Shown piece after piece: positions 28,900 to 42,500 of a stretch of 64,000 nt of DNA; position 1 is the first letter of the stretch; every line of letters begins with the position of its first letter. The notes below the pieces were generated by a model. That model did not search any database. It was not told the DNA's origin and worked only from the letters and a program-made list of their open reading frames with translations. The DNA comes from Monosporascus cannonballus (Eukaryota; Ascomycota; Sordariomycetes; Xylariales), in the NCBI GenBank assembly GCA_004154925.1, contig QJNS01000729.1:124001-188000 (forward strand), written 5' to 3'. The translations under genes and the position numbers were made by a program.

Positions 28900-31800
28900 T
28901 TAATAAGCTAATATTCCGTATAGGCCTTATTTAGAAATATCTTTTAGGATTTAGTAATATTAATTAGTAGGATTATTTTAGCGGTAAAATTAATAATAAA
29001 TGTATTGATTATAAAGTTAAAAACGATTTAGTCCGACATTTACCGCCAGTAACATGCTAATCAGAAAAAACGGGTTTATCTAGGTACAAAAAAATGACGA
29101 TATCTTTATTACGATTGCGAAAAGTTCAGAAAATATGGACGAAAATATTAAACGCTTTAAAGTCTCTTATATCCACGTATACGAATAATAATTTTAAATT
29201 ATTAAATTATGTTAACCTCGAGCCATTTTTTTCTGATTAATAAATTTCGTTAGAATTTAGCGATTTGCTAGAAATTTGTCGAAATTATTAAAGATTGCAA
29301 CATAATAAAGGTTATTATTTATTCCGGAATTCACTATTATCTAAAAAGATTAAAATTTAATGTCGAATATTATTAATTATTACTGATTATTTGAACCTAA
29401 GAATGAAAACGAGGTTAATAATAAGTTACCTTTAAGTAATTCTATTGGTTTTCTAGAGCCGGCTATAGAAGTAATTAAAGGGCAAGTATCGGAAATACCG
29501 GAGATTACTATTAAAATACCTAAAGGACGATAAATTTAACTTATTTAAATTTCGTTGCAAATATTTTTTAAATTTATAATATTTATTTTTGAAAAAATAT
29601 TTTTAAACTCCCTTAATTAATGTAAATACGGGATTCTCGGTAAATATTATAGATAAATTTATTTTTTCTAATAGTATTGCCGAATGTATCCGTTTTCTTA
29701 GATTTCCGTTTTTCTGGTATTACGGTTACCGATTGGCTTAAAGGAATCGGCAGGTTGTATCGGAAATATAAATTTATAAAGGCGAAAATAATTAATAAAT
29801 TGCCTTATTAAATAAATAGCCCTTTTATAAAAGATCGAATTAAAGTTATTTTTAAGGGTATTATTATTTAAAATAAGACAGTTAATAACGTTTTGAAAAC
29901 TTTTAAGCTATAAAACTTAAAGTAAATGCGGATTATTAAGGATTAATTAAGGATATTAACAAAATAGGCTTAACGCAGTATACCTAATTAGATTTATAAG
30001 TATTATTTGGAACATATTGCTAAAGTTTGTAATATCGTTAAAAAGGCTAAATTTAAAGGTAAAATTGCGAATAAAAATAAATATATTAAAAACTTATTAA
30101 AGGTATTTTTAGCTAATTATTTCGAAATTTGTTTTAATAATTTATTAATAAAGTTTAAGGATTTGTACGTAACGCCTTATAATATCACCGCAATATTAAT
30201 TAAAAATTAAAGTTTTAATAAAATTTGGTTAATTAATTATTAAAAGCAAAGATAATTATTAAATATAATTTATTTCGACTTTAGCCAGATAAAAAAGGTA
30301 CGATAATAAAATCTTAGACCTATTTAACAAAATAATTTTTAACTTAAGTTTTTTTTATCGGCAAAACGTAATTAAATATCGGAAATTACTAATACTTTGC
30401 AAAAGTTAAAGATTACCTAAATACGATAGATATAAAATTTTAATACTTTTAAGGAAAAAATAAGAAATTATAAGGTTGCCCGGTTATTATAATATTACAT
30501 ATTTTTAGGCCAAAAACCACCATGGGCATAATATAATAATGCCGATTTATCGATTAATACAATAAGTTTTTAGCCGGACAATTTTAATAAAATAAGATCT
30601 TATCGTAAATAAGGTGGTTACCAAGATAATTATTAAAATTGCAAAGGACGACTTGGCAATTTTGAAAGAAGAACCTGTTGGTTTTACGGTAAATAAGGAT
30701 ATACAATATATATATATAAACTATTTTCGAATATAAAAGAAACCGGTTTAATTTCGCTTAATAATAATTAATATATGATTTTTTCAAGTTTAAAGTTGAT
30801 CAATTTAATCTAGATATAATACAATTTCCGAAAATATTCCAGAATTAAGCGATTAATAAATGGATTTTTATTTGAAAAAAGATTTCAAAATGGATATATA
30901 ATTCACCCAGCTTCCTTAGTTATTTTAGGAACAAAATAAAGTATTATAATTATTAATAGAAAATTTTTAAAGGATTAAAAAATTCCAGATTTAATGTTAA
31001 CCAGGATTTTACCCGTTTTAATACCCCGGACGTATTTTATCTTACGATAATCCTAAAGCTTAATTAATCGGAACCCGTTATTAATTAAAATTATATTATT
31101 AAAATTAACATATTTTATTTTGTTATAACAGACGATAAGCTATTTTATAAAACAGTATTTTTAGTTAATTAATTTTAAAATAACTTTATTAAAAATAAAG
31201 GTATTCCATATTTTAATAAAATCCGCGCGTTAAAAATTAATATAAATAATTAACCCCTTATATTTACCAATATTATATTAATTAAACGACCTAATAAGGA
31301 AAAAGAAAATACCGGCAAATCTATAAAAAACCAAAATTAATAGTAATAAATTTATACAAAACGAACCTTTATTTCTAAATATCGAAATAAAAATATAAAC
31401 GGATTATACCTTTAATTACGGTAAATTAATTAATAAGCAATCGGTAAAATATTAAGAAGTTAAAATTTATAAAAATACGAAAAAAAAACTTCGAAATTAC
31501 CTTGTTAAAATTAATTAAAATTTGCCCGGATTTTAATAAGGTTTTTAAGAATTTTATGGCCGCAAAAACCCTGAAAACATTAAATCGTAAAAATAAGAAA
31601 ACGATTAAGATAACGGAAGCAGAAATCCGCAGTTTTATACCTATTAAACCGCGATAAACGCTTAAGATCTTAATTATAGATATTAAATATAAACCGGAAA
31701 AATAAAACGAAGCCAACATTTTATCCGTATAATAATGTAATCCGACCGAATATATTACTTTATTATTTCGATTTGCTATTAAAATTGATTTTAAAGAAAA

Positions 31801-34800
31801 AAAAACTTAATTAATAGTATTATCGATACCGGAGCCGAATTAAATGTTATAATCTTATTATACGTTAAGAAATATTGGTTGGCAAAATAATAAATACAGG
31901 TTTTTTTTACAGGATTTAATTCTTAAAAAAGGATTAAATTTAAAGCCGTAATCGAGGTTCCGATTTGATTAACTGGTTAATGACTTATTATTCTTTTTTT
32001 TGGTTGTCGACGACAACCGCATAATATAGTTATTAATATTAGGATTTAATTTTATAGCGAAATCGAAAATAACATTAAATATAAACCTAAAAATAATAAA
32101 AAAAATTGGAATTTCGTCCGACGAAAATTATTATTCTCTTAATACCGGCAGGGCGAATTAGCCGTAATATTTACGCGGATAACTAACTTGAAAAAATATA
32201 GCCAGTAAACTTATAGGCCGTTTTATTAGCGTAAATAAACTTAATAACGAAAAAACAAATAAATCCGTTATAAGCCTTTATATGTTTTCGATTAAGGAAA
32301 TATCCTTTAATTAAGATTATAAGATAATTTAGGAAGTTATAGGAAATAAATTAAACTTGAAGGATAACATTTTGAGATAGTTTAATAACGAAAAATTAAT
32401 ATATATGTTATATGGAATTATATAGGAAGAAATATATGACAATATTAAAGAAAAAAAGAAAAAAACGGTTTAGATTAATATTATATATAAGCCCAAATAG
32501 AAAAAAAATAGTTCCTATCGATAATATATTATTCGATAGATCGATATTACCTAAGGACCTAAATTAGAAAATTAAGGAGCTCGAAAAAGCTATATAAACG
32601 ATTAAAAAATAAAAAGATACCCTAAATAAATTTGATATACTATTAGCGGCATTATTTCCAAGGTTTATTTCGATATCTTGCGAGATTCGATTAACCGAAA
32701 AAAAATTAAGGCTTTATTTGATCAGATCGGCGACAGGTTTATCCGTATGGGAAAAGCTTTTTTTAAGAAGATGTTATTCCGAAAAGAAGTTATTTTAAGA
32801 TGGGATTAGTAAAAATATAACTAAATTAAAAAGATTATCGTATATTTTTACGAAATTAAAATTATTTCCCATAAAGTATAAAAAATTAAAGGTATTATAA
32901 TATTAGTTAATATAAAGGATAAACTAATTAATATGTTAGGAATACGTATCGAAAAAGAAATATTCGAATAATCGCATATTACGTACCGGAATATCTGGTT
33001 CCTTATAAAGAAAAAGGATAACGGTTTACGATTAATTAATTTTGTAACGAAATTAAACATTATTATTTTGTGGAATGTATTTATACCGGAAAACTGTAAC
33101 GAATTTTCCGCAAATTTTGCTATATGCTTTTTGGTTTCTCTTATAAACTTTTTCTTTAGGTATAATTAAGTTACTTTAATTTTTATTAGCAAAAATATGA
33201 TAACGTTTGTAATACCGTTAGGATTATTCCGATATATTATTATACTTATGGAATTTATTAATTTTATAACTTATTTTTGTCGTATAATTAAAAAGATTTT
33301 TTATAATTTATTGCCCAAAATCGCGCGGTTATTTATAAATAACGTTAATATTAAAAGATTAAAAACGTAATACGATAATATTAAGATTTTCCTCGAAATT
33401 TAATAATTCGTTTTTAAATATATTATTAATATAAAAAAGATTTTTTTAATTACAAATTTACCGGAATTATAATTAATATATAAAAATCTTAATAATACTG
33501 CAAATTTGCGATTATAATCGGATTTCTTATCGTGCCAATGGTTGTCGATCTAATATAATTAAAGTAATAAAAATTCGGAAATTCGGTTTTATAAAAATAT
33601 ATCGGAGATTAAAACCTTTTTAAGAATTACCGTTTATTATCGGATATTTATTATATATTATATTATTAAGGTAAAACTTTTTATTTATGTATTCCGCAAA
33701 AATAAACCTTTTATTTAAGGCCTTAATTAGAAACATATTATGAAAATATTTAAAAAAAACTTATAACGGTTTTAATCCTAATTATTATTAATTATAACTC
33801 CGGAATAAGAAAAATTATTATATGGACGGATTCGTACGAGCGAGATTTCGGAAAAATATTAAGCCAAAGTAATTAATAACGTAAAGTGCCCGGTGCGCTA
33901 TAAAAATGATATCTGGAAAAAAGCCGAATTAAGTTACGATATTACCAAATTAAAATATAAAGTTATTTTTAAAATTTTAAAATAATTCCAAAATTATATT
34001 TATAGAATTCGGTTTATATTAAAAACTAACATTAAGGTATTAGTTATATAAATTAATAATTTTATAAGCTTATTACCCGGTATTTTATTAATTCGTTAAA
34101 TTACGTATATTAAGTTTTTCGATTTCGAAATTAAATATATCCTTAGCAAAATAATACGGCCGTTAATAAATTATCGAAAAAACCAGCTGCGCTTTTTAAG
34201 GAATTAAATAATTAATAAAAAGGAAAATTTAATAATTTTATTAATATTTAATTAAATGTTATTCGACTGAATTTTATAACCGGAATAACCTAAATAAAAA
34301 AAAAAGAAGGATTTTTAATTAGGATTTGGTTTTAACGGTAACAAAAATACGCAAGATTTTTGACGATATTAAAATTCCTTAATTAATTGTCGGAAATAAC
34401 GATAAAAAAATAAATAACTTTTAAACCGAAGCCTTAAAATATTTTGTTCAGGACGGTATTTTGGGGCATAAAGCGGAAAAATAATATGGCAGTTATAAAG
34501 TTATCGATAACGAACAAAAAGGCCTAATAATAATTAAATAATATTACGAAAATTACGGTTATAAAAGACGGAATACGATATAGCGACGTATAGCTATTTT
34601 ATATTATTGGCGCGATATATATGGGCATATACGGAAAATAAGTTTTATTTACGTTTTATGCTAAAAAGTTATTAATTAACGTTTTCAAAAAAAATTATAA
34701 CTTTTTAAATTTTTTGGATATCGTAATTATTTAAGTTATTAAGGTTTAATTTATGCCAAATAATAACAAGTACAAAGCGATTATCGAAGCCCGATACGAA

Positions 34801-35620
34801 TTATCCGGATATTTCGAAATCAAAGCTCTACGTACGGTTATTTTTATAATGATTAAGAAATTCCTATATAAGTATATTTTTTACCGATACGAAATTCCGG
34901 TTAAAATTAAGATTAATAAAAGTTTTGAAAATAAAGGAGAAATTATCGAAATTTACGAAATATTTGGGATTAAACGAAAAGTTGAAGTTATATACCTTAT
35001 TTGGCGGTAGGGATTAATTAAGAAAAAGTATATCCCGATCGTTAAAAAATTAAAAAAAATAACGGACGATACGGGTAAAGGATAAGTTAAATTCTTACTT
35101 AAGATAATATTCGCGGATAATACCATTATAAAAAATTACGGTTTTAATTTTAATAAGTTATTATACGGCCAAAAAACGCTTTTACCGATTAAAATTATAA
35201 TACCGATATAAAAAATTATAATATAAAATCTTAATATATTAAGAAAAAATTTGATTATATAACGAATTAAGTTATTAAAAAATAAAACCGATAACGTTAT
35301 TAAAGTAATTAAAGTCATTATTACGTAACGTTATAAGGTTATTTAATTTATTAATTTGAAAAACAAAAATAAAAGAAATTCAACTTTTAAAAATTAATAT
35401 ATTAATATTACTTTATAACATATTGTAATATATTAATATATTTAAAAAATAAAGCTAAAATACCGATAAATAAAATTATATCTAATTAATAATTTAATTA
35501 ATTAAGGCATGTATTACTTAAAGGAAATTAATGGAATATTATTATAGTGAATATTTTTATTAATAAATTAAAATAATTTATTAAGAATAAAAAAGATAAT
35601 AAAAACTGGTTAATTTACAA
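28900..35620 (+). pseudogene. Element D gag-pol remnant
   Basis: The gag end is marked by a CCHC zinc knuckle at 30,676-30,717, with the second cysteine, the histidine and the last cysteine turned to tyrosine codons. The protease reads IIDTGAELNVI from 31,818. The reverse transcriptase lies at about 32,940-33,370, with LRLINFVTKLN and IPENCNEFSANFA, and FINNV at 33,329-33,346 in place of the usual FVDDV box. The integrase core at 34,753-35,300 reads IIEARYELSGYFEIKALR, IFYRYEIP and EIFGIKR, a well-preserved core. An integrase-end motif GMYYLKEINGILL follows near 35,510. Stops are mainly TAA and TAG. The element would have encoded capsid, protease and replication enzymes. Confidence 0.87.
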
Positions 35621-36779
35621 AAAAATGATTAGATAAAATTATTACTTAACGAATTTAATCGGTTATACGATATTACGAATAAAGAGTTAAATAACATAAA
35701 TATCGAACTACCGGAAAATTAACAATTTAAAATTACCGAATTTATTAAAACAAATATTAAAGTTCAGATACCGAACGGACGATTCGAAAGTTATGCAATT
35801 ATGGATAATAATAACATATACGAAATTAATTAATCCGACGGAAAAAGACAATTATTGCAATTATTAACAAAATATTAATATGTAAAATGAAATACCAATT
35901 TATATTTTTATTAAGCCTTTAAAATTATTAAGATATTAAGGTAATGATTTACTTAAATTTTTTTATAATACTGCAAATTTTAATTATATAACGAAAATCA
36001 ATTAACCTTTTTTAATTAAATATTAAAAAGAATTATTATTAAATTCGTAAAAAAATCTTACAATTTAATTTATAAATATTTAATTTAATTTACGGTTTTT
36101 TTATAAAACGTAATTTGAAATCCTTGAATTAATTATCCTTAAATATATAATTATATTTATCGATCGACCTGATATAATTATTATAAATATTTTTCGCAAA
36201 GCCAAAAAATAATATATATTTAAAAAAATAAAAATATTCGGCAATTCCTAAATAATTTAAAATTATAATGGCGTTTATTATAAAGTTCGTAAAATACCAG
36301 ATTAAATATTTTAAAAACTTAAATACATAATTTATTTACGTATCGAAAATGTTTAATAAGATATATTATAAGTTAATTTAAAAAACCGGCGTAAGTAATT
36401 TTGACAAATACGGCTTTTATTCCCGGTTTGCTTTTGAAAAATAATATTTTGGTAATTGGTAATTAGGCGTTAATAATTTTCTAAAAATTAATACCGGTAA
36501 TTCGCTATTTTAAAAACTAATTAATAACGGGACCGGAAGTAAAGAAAATAAATATTGCCTTACGTATTTATTATTAATTAAAATAAAATAAGTTATATTA
36601 GGAAATATAACTTATTTCGAAATATTTAAAAATAATATAAATAATAACCGTATTATTATTCCAAATATCGATTATATGTTAAAATGTAAAAAAAGAATAT
36701 TAACGGAAATTTAATTTAGTAATATTAATAAATAAATTAAGGAATTGGTTAATAATTTTTGGACTAGAAAAAATTAATA

Positions 36780-37300
36780 AATTTGAAAATAACGAAGATT
36801 TTTTAGTATTAATACTAAGTATTAGCGTTATTAATCGGTAATTTTCAGAGAATTGTTCGACGGTTTTTAAAATCGGAAAAACTGCCGGATTATTTTCGAT
36901 AAATTATTATATATTTTATTGAAAATAGTAAAATTTAAATAGGAATAAATTATCTATAACTGGAGTTACAGGAAAAAAGTAATTATTACCTTTAGTAATA
37001 TTACGAAATCGATATCCAAAAAAAAGATGTAATTCGGGTATAAAAGTTTAACGATATATGGGATTTTGGCTTTTACGAATATCGGAAGGGTTAATCGGAA
37101 GCTTATTATTACGTTAAAATTAAAAAGCCAAAAATTTGTTTATTTTACGGATAAAAGGTTTGGCGAATATAAGATACTTTAAAGTTTTAAGGATATAATA
37201 ATAATATGCCGAAAAACGATTAAAGTTTTGAAAATTTTAATTATATCGAATTTAACCGTTTTTAATAATATCGGAAACTTTATTTTTAATTAATAGATAG
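36780..37300 (+). pseudogene. Unidentified coding-like region inside element D (upstream part)
   Basis: Downstream of the integrase of element D, two + strand frames look protein-like. The frame in register with 36,962 has few stops (for example LTIYGILAFTNIGRV and KFVYFTDKRFGEYKIL). The frame in register with 36,960 has more TAA stops but a more typical composition (NDIWDFGFYEYRKG). I cannot tell which was translated and recognise neither. It may belong with the longer frame that starts at 37,803. Confidence 0.4.
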
Positions 37301-37802
37301 CTTATTTGTTTAGTTAATTCCTTAAGATCCGTATTAATACGAGAATCCTAACGTTTGGAAGGTTTTGACGATTTAGGAATACCTATAATAAACTAATTAA
37401 ACGTATTAAATGGAAAAAATGATATATATAGATATAAATATCGATATTTATAAATAAAAAATAAATGTTATTAATAAAAAATAGGAGATTATGGAAATTA
37501 AAGTTTAAAAAATATAAAAATAATAACGTTTATAAGTTATTAATCGAAAACGCTAATAACGTACGGTATTTTTCTTAATAATATTAAATAAAAATTTCCT
37601 CGAATTTTTTGAGTATATCAAAATTCTTTTAAAAAATAATTAAGAATTACAAATATCGATTAATTATTATTATTTTTTATTATTATTATCAAATAATTTT
37701 TAATATTATATTAATTTTATAATTTATTAATTATATTCCATATTTATTTATCTGTATTACGATTTTTTATTTATTATATATCCGGATCTTATTATGTATA
37801 TT

Positions 37803-39266
37803 ATGGTATTAACGTTATTAAAAAAACAACTTAAAAAACCGGCTCGGATTAATTTTAAGCCAAAACCCAAAAAAATAAATTAATTTAGGTTTAGTAAATT
37901 AAGTAAAGTTATAAATATTAAGGTTTTAAGTACGTCAAAATTTAAAAAAATACTGAAAAAGTTATACGGCAATACTTTATTTTATGTTCCTATATTTCGT
38001 CCTAATTAGAAAATTAATTTTAATCGATTAATATTTATTACTTTATATAATTAAGGGAAAAATCGCTTTTAGAATTATTGTAAAATATTATCAGATTTCG
38101 AAAATAATCTGAATTTATAACATAATGCCGTAATTATGCCGTTTTGAAAAATTATTATATTTATTACCGACGCAAAATATTTTCGATTAAAAAATATTAC
38201 GGCGTTAATATACGCATTTTCGCGCGCGGCCATAAAAAATAAACTGATATATATTTTCGAAACCGGTTATTTTATTATTTAAGGATATTATATGGTATTA
38301 AATTAAAAAATAAAAGTTATTATTTATAATTCTGATCTTAACTACGTTTGGATAATAATTTACGATATTATTCGTATTAATAAAATTAAAGAATATGGGT
38401 ATTAGGTTAGTTTTTTGCGTATCCGATTAAAATATACCTTTATAATATTTAATAATACCTATTTAAATAATCGAAATAAGAAAATATTAAGAATTTATTT
38501 TTACGTATTAATAAAATTAAAATTCCTAAATAATATTTTCATTAAATATATAATATTTAAATAATTTACTTATTTTATGTTATTATACAAACACTTTGTT
38601 TATAAGAAACCGAAAAATTAACTTTAAATAAAAAATAATAATTAATCGAAAAAATAAAATAAAAAATTAAGGCGTACCTGGGTTTACATAACAAATATTA
38701 AAACGAAAACATATTTAAAGGATTTTAACTTAGCAAATAGCTATTACTTATTTCTGAAAACTTTTCGGATTTTCTTTTATTTTTCGACCAAGATATTTAT
38801 ATATTTCGTTAACTTCGAAATAACTTTATATTAATACGTATATTACATAATAATATTAAAACAAAATATATATTTCGCTTATTACTTAATAATTAACTTA
38901 CCTAAACCATACTGGCAAAAACTTATAAAACCCCGTATCAATAAATGAGAAATATATATTAAATTATTAGAAAACGGTTAAAGCTTTATTTTGTCCCAAA
39001 ATAACCAAGTTGAAAAAAGTATAAAAAATCGATTAATAATTAATAAGTAAAAGATAAAGTACAAAAGGATAAGAAAAAATATTTTTAATACAAAAAGTTA
39101 ATTAAAAAACGAAATTGGAATTTTAATTTAAAAATATTAAAAGATGTACCCCGTCGAAGGAGGAAAAATTAATTAATAAGGATATAAGTATAATATACTT
39201 ATTATAGCGTTAGGTTATTATTATTTCTTACGATAAAACGGGGACGTTTTTTATCGTAAAAAAAAA
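37803..39266 (+). pseudogene. Unidentified ORF of about 488 codons downstream of element D pol
   Basis: From an ATG at 37,803 a single frame runs without any indel to the 3' LTR. Its stops are all TAA, TAG or TGA, at a density lower than in the other frames. It begins MVLTLLKKQLKKPARINF, then a Lys/Pro-rich stretch, and later contains LYGNTLFYVPIFRP, ITDAKYFRL, ALIYAFSRAAIKNK, YNSDLNYVW and, near the end, MYPVEGGKIN. No retroviral domain is evident, and it is separate from the integrase frame. Alternatives are an env-like or accessory ORF, captured host sequence, or an older insertion. The frame itself is well supported; its function is unknown. Confidence 0.6.
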
Positions 39267-39270
39267 GGCT

Positions 39271-39544
39271 TAAAATAAGGCGGGATATTATACTCGTAAT
39301 TAGGTTCGGCTAATTAAAAAGCCCAAGTTTCGTATATATATTAAGAAGTTCTTTTTCGCCATGAGTTTCATCCCCAGGTATTAACTACTACCACTTAACA
39401 TATTTTTTGCCGCTTTAGTTATCGAGGTTTAACACCAACAATATAATCAGATTAAGTTTTTCATTTTTCGACAATCCTATTCCGTACCGTGACATAAAAT
39501 GGTTATCCGTACTGATCAAGACCAATTCTCCCAACCTTAATTCA
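39271..39544 (+). repeat. Element D 3' LTR (274 bp)
   Basis: It starts TAAAATAAGGCGGGA and ends CCTTAATTCA, aligning with the 5' LTR over its full length. It is preceded by an A-rich purine tract. It is followed by TTAT, the 4-bp target duplication, after which element B sequence resumes. Confidence 0.92.
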
Positions 39545-39548
39545 TTAT

Positions 39549-42500
39549 CTATGCTAAAAATATTTCTAAAAAAGATATATGCTATTTGTTTGACTTTTGT
39601 ATCTTTCTAATATAATAAAAATAAGAAAGTTTCGTGAATTAATCGACAATTACGAAAATACTATCGTAATATACTCGTATAACAAGAGATTTTAATATAG
39701 GAAATGTAGTAATAAAGTTAAATATAACGGAATATTACGATCGTTTTACGACTAGTAATAGCTGTAATTTTCTGTATAGTTTATATCGTTAAGTCTTTAT
39801 TTTAACCCAAACCTTATATTGTTATATAAGCCTTTATATTTTAAATTTTATTTTAGAAAAATAATAAGTTCGTTATAAGGCTTTTAAGGTCTTATGAATC
39901 TCTGAATATTGATATAATAAATATTCGTATATTTTTCATACGAAATTCTTTTAGTATTTCTTTAAAATCTGTATTTTATTTATTTTTTTGTTTTTTGAGA
40001 CCTCGTCGTTATATTGTTGGATTTTCTGATGCATATTAAGGGGTACAGCCCGTATTGTCGCAATTTGTCGTAAACGTAAATATTTTTATAGTAATATCAA
40101 AAATTATGTATTTAATTTTAAGTAATTTTTTAAGGTTTAGTGATTTGTTCAAAATATCAGTTTTGTTGTTTTTAAGCCCTTTTTGTAAACGATAACGAAA
40201 TCAAAATTCGCTAGTTCTTCCGCGTAACGAAATTGTTATTTTGTAAGTTCTCTGATCGTGATAAAACGGGTAAAATTAAGATAATCCGTATAAACCTTAA
40301 CCTGGTGCAAATTTCTCTTTAGGAAATGCCCAAATTTTCGAAAAACCATAATAATAGCCATAAACTTTTTTTTTGGAATACCGTAATTAAATTCGGCTCT
40401 TTTTAATTTATAAAAAAAGAATGCAATGAGATATAATTTGCCTTATTTATTTCGTTATCCGATTATGATTTTTAACGCGTAATCTGAATTATTAGTTTTT
40501 AATTTAACAGGGCGAGGTAAATTGTATATAATTAGTATTAGTTCGTTAATGATTATATCTTTGATCTCTTAGATTTTTTTTTATCTTTAGCGTCTATTTA
40601 AATTCCTTTTTTTAGTAAGGTTAATTTAAGGTATAATTATTTTGCTAAAGTTTCGGATAAATTTTCTATAATAATTGGCGAATTTAAGGAATGCCTGTAT
40701 TTCTTTAACCGTAATTAGCGTTTATTATTTTGTAATTGTAGCGATTTTCTTAAAGTTTATGCTAATATGTCCTGGAGTGATAATATGTTCCAGATATTTT
40801 ATTTTTTAGGTGTAAAATTAATTTTTTTATATTACCAAATAGTTTTGCGTTTTAAAAAGCTTAAAGAACCTCATGAACGTATTCTGTATATATTTTTTCT
40901 GTTTCCGAAAAGAGAAAAATATCGTTAAGATAATATGCGATAAAAATATCCAGATATTCTCGTAGTACATAGTTTATTATCCGTTAAAAGATTGTTAGTT
41001 CGTTCGTAAATTCTATTAATGGAACCAAATACTTAAACAGTCCGTATTTTGTCTTAAAAAGTATTTTTTATTCGTATCTTTTTTTTTAATTTTGATAAAG
41101 TTATATCTATTTTAAAATCGAATACCGTAAACTATTTAGCTCCGTAAAGTCGGTTTTTTATTTCTATAATTAGAGATAATAGTATTCGATTTTTAATGAT
41201 AAAGTCGTTTAGTTGTTAATAATTAACTATAAGCTATAATTCTTTATTTTTCTAAGTACGAAAAACATAGGATATCGTATTAGTAACTTTTAAGGTCGAA
41301 TTTATCCTTTTTATAACCGATTTTCTAAGTATTCTTTGAAAAGGCGTAATTTGTTTCTATTGAAGTTATAAATAAGGTAGAAGTTTGTTAAAAATCCTTT
41401 TTTAAAAATTATTTTATAATCTTATTTATTATATTTCGATAATTTCGTATCGAGCAATTTTTTAAAAACCTATTTATATTAGTAATATTATAATAATAAT
41501 TTAATTAAATATTTCAATATTTAGGGCTGCTGTTTTAAATCGTTATTTAGTCATCTTAATTTCGCTTTGATAATAATAATAATACGTCGTACTTTTCTTT
41601 AATATCCCTTTTCTTTTTTATATTTTATCTTTTTAAATGGTAAAGTATTTGTCGTATCTTTATGTCTGTATTTGTCGTTATCTTTTATCGAATATTAAAA
41701 TCTTAATCTTTTTCTCTTTTGTCTATTAATAGAGTATAAGGCGAATCTTACTTGGCCAGTTTTATTATTAATTAAAACTTCGTATTAGCGTATTTATAGT
41801 AATTCTAAGATTATATCTTAATTTTCAAATAATACAATATCTAAATTAATTATTTAATATAGTTTTTAAATAAAAATCTCGAAAAGATTAATATCACGTA
41901 TGATTTTTTATTATTATAAGCGAATTCCTAAACTTCGACATTTATAATTGTATAAGGTTTTAATTTATATTTTCATAGTAATTTAAACTTATTAACAATA
42001 TCCGATATAATATAATTTCCGTCTAAAGTTCCGCAATCTACTATTGCGATATACTAGTATGTTCTAATTTATATATTTAAGGTAATAAGATTATTAACGG
42101 CTCTTATCGTCGCATTTAAAGGCCTTTTTAAAAATTTCTTTTAATTTCTTTAAGTTTTGTCATTTTACGGGTTCTTTATATATAACTTTTTTAAAACTTT
42201 TTTTCGAATTTATTAAGCCTTATTTATATTTCTATATATAACGCGTTAAGTTATTGCATTTATCGTTGTTACCGACGTATTGTTTCTTCGAGCTGTATTA
42301 ATTATTTCTAATTTTACTGTAATTTCTTTCTCTATTAGGTAAATTAATTTCGTATAGCTTGGACCGCATTTTATTATACGTTATGCTAATTATTGTTCTA
42401 GAGCTCGCTTATAAATTAACGTATATGTTTCTTTAATAACCTTTTAGTAATATTTCTTTATTATATGCTAAATCTACTTTTTTTCGTTTAGTGATTATAT

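Larger units (their letters stand above)
27871..39544 (+). mobile_element. Element D: 11.7-kb Ty3/Gypsy element, innermost and youngest of the nest
   Basis: Two 274-bp LTRs run from TGAAGTGGGG to a CA end, with the 4-bp duplication TTAT on both sides (27,867-27,870 and 39,545-39,548). Comparison with uninterrupted element A confirms the insertion point. The + strand carries a gag zinc knuckle, a protease with DTGAE, a reverse transcriptase and an integrase, in Ty3/Gypsy order. It is unusually long because about 3.7 kb of coding-like sequence lies between the integrase and the 3' LTR. All frames are interrupted by RIP-type stops. Confidence 0.92.

Noticed and set aside
35136..35318. 60-codon hydrophobic frame on the - strand
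   Set aside because: It is the shadow of the + strand integrase of element D.
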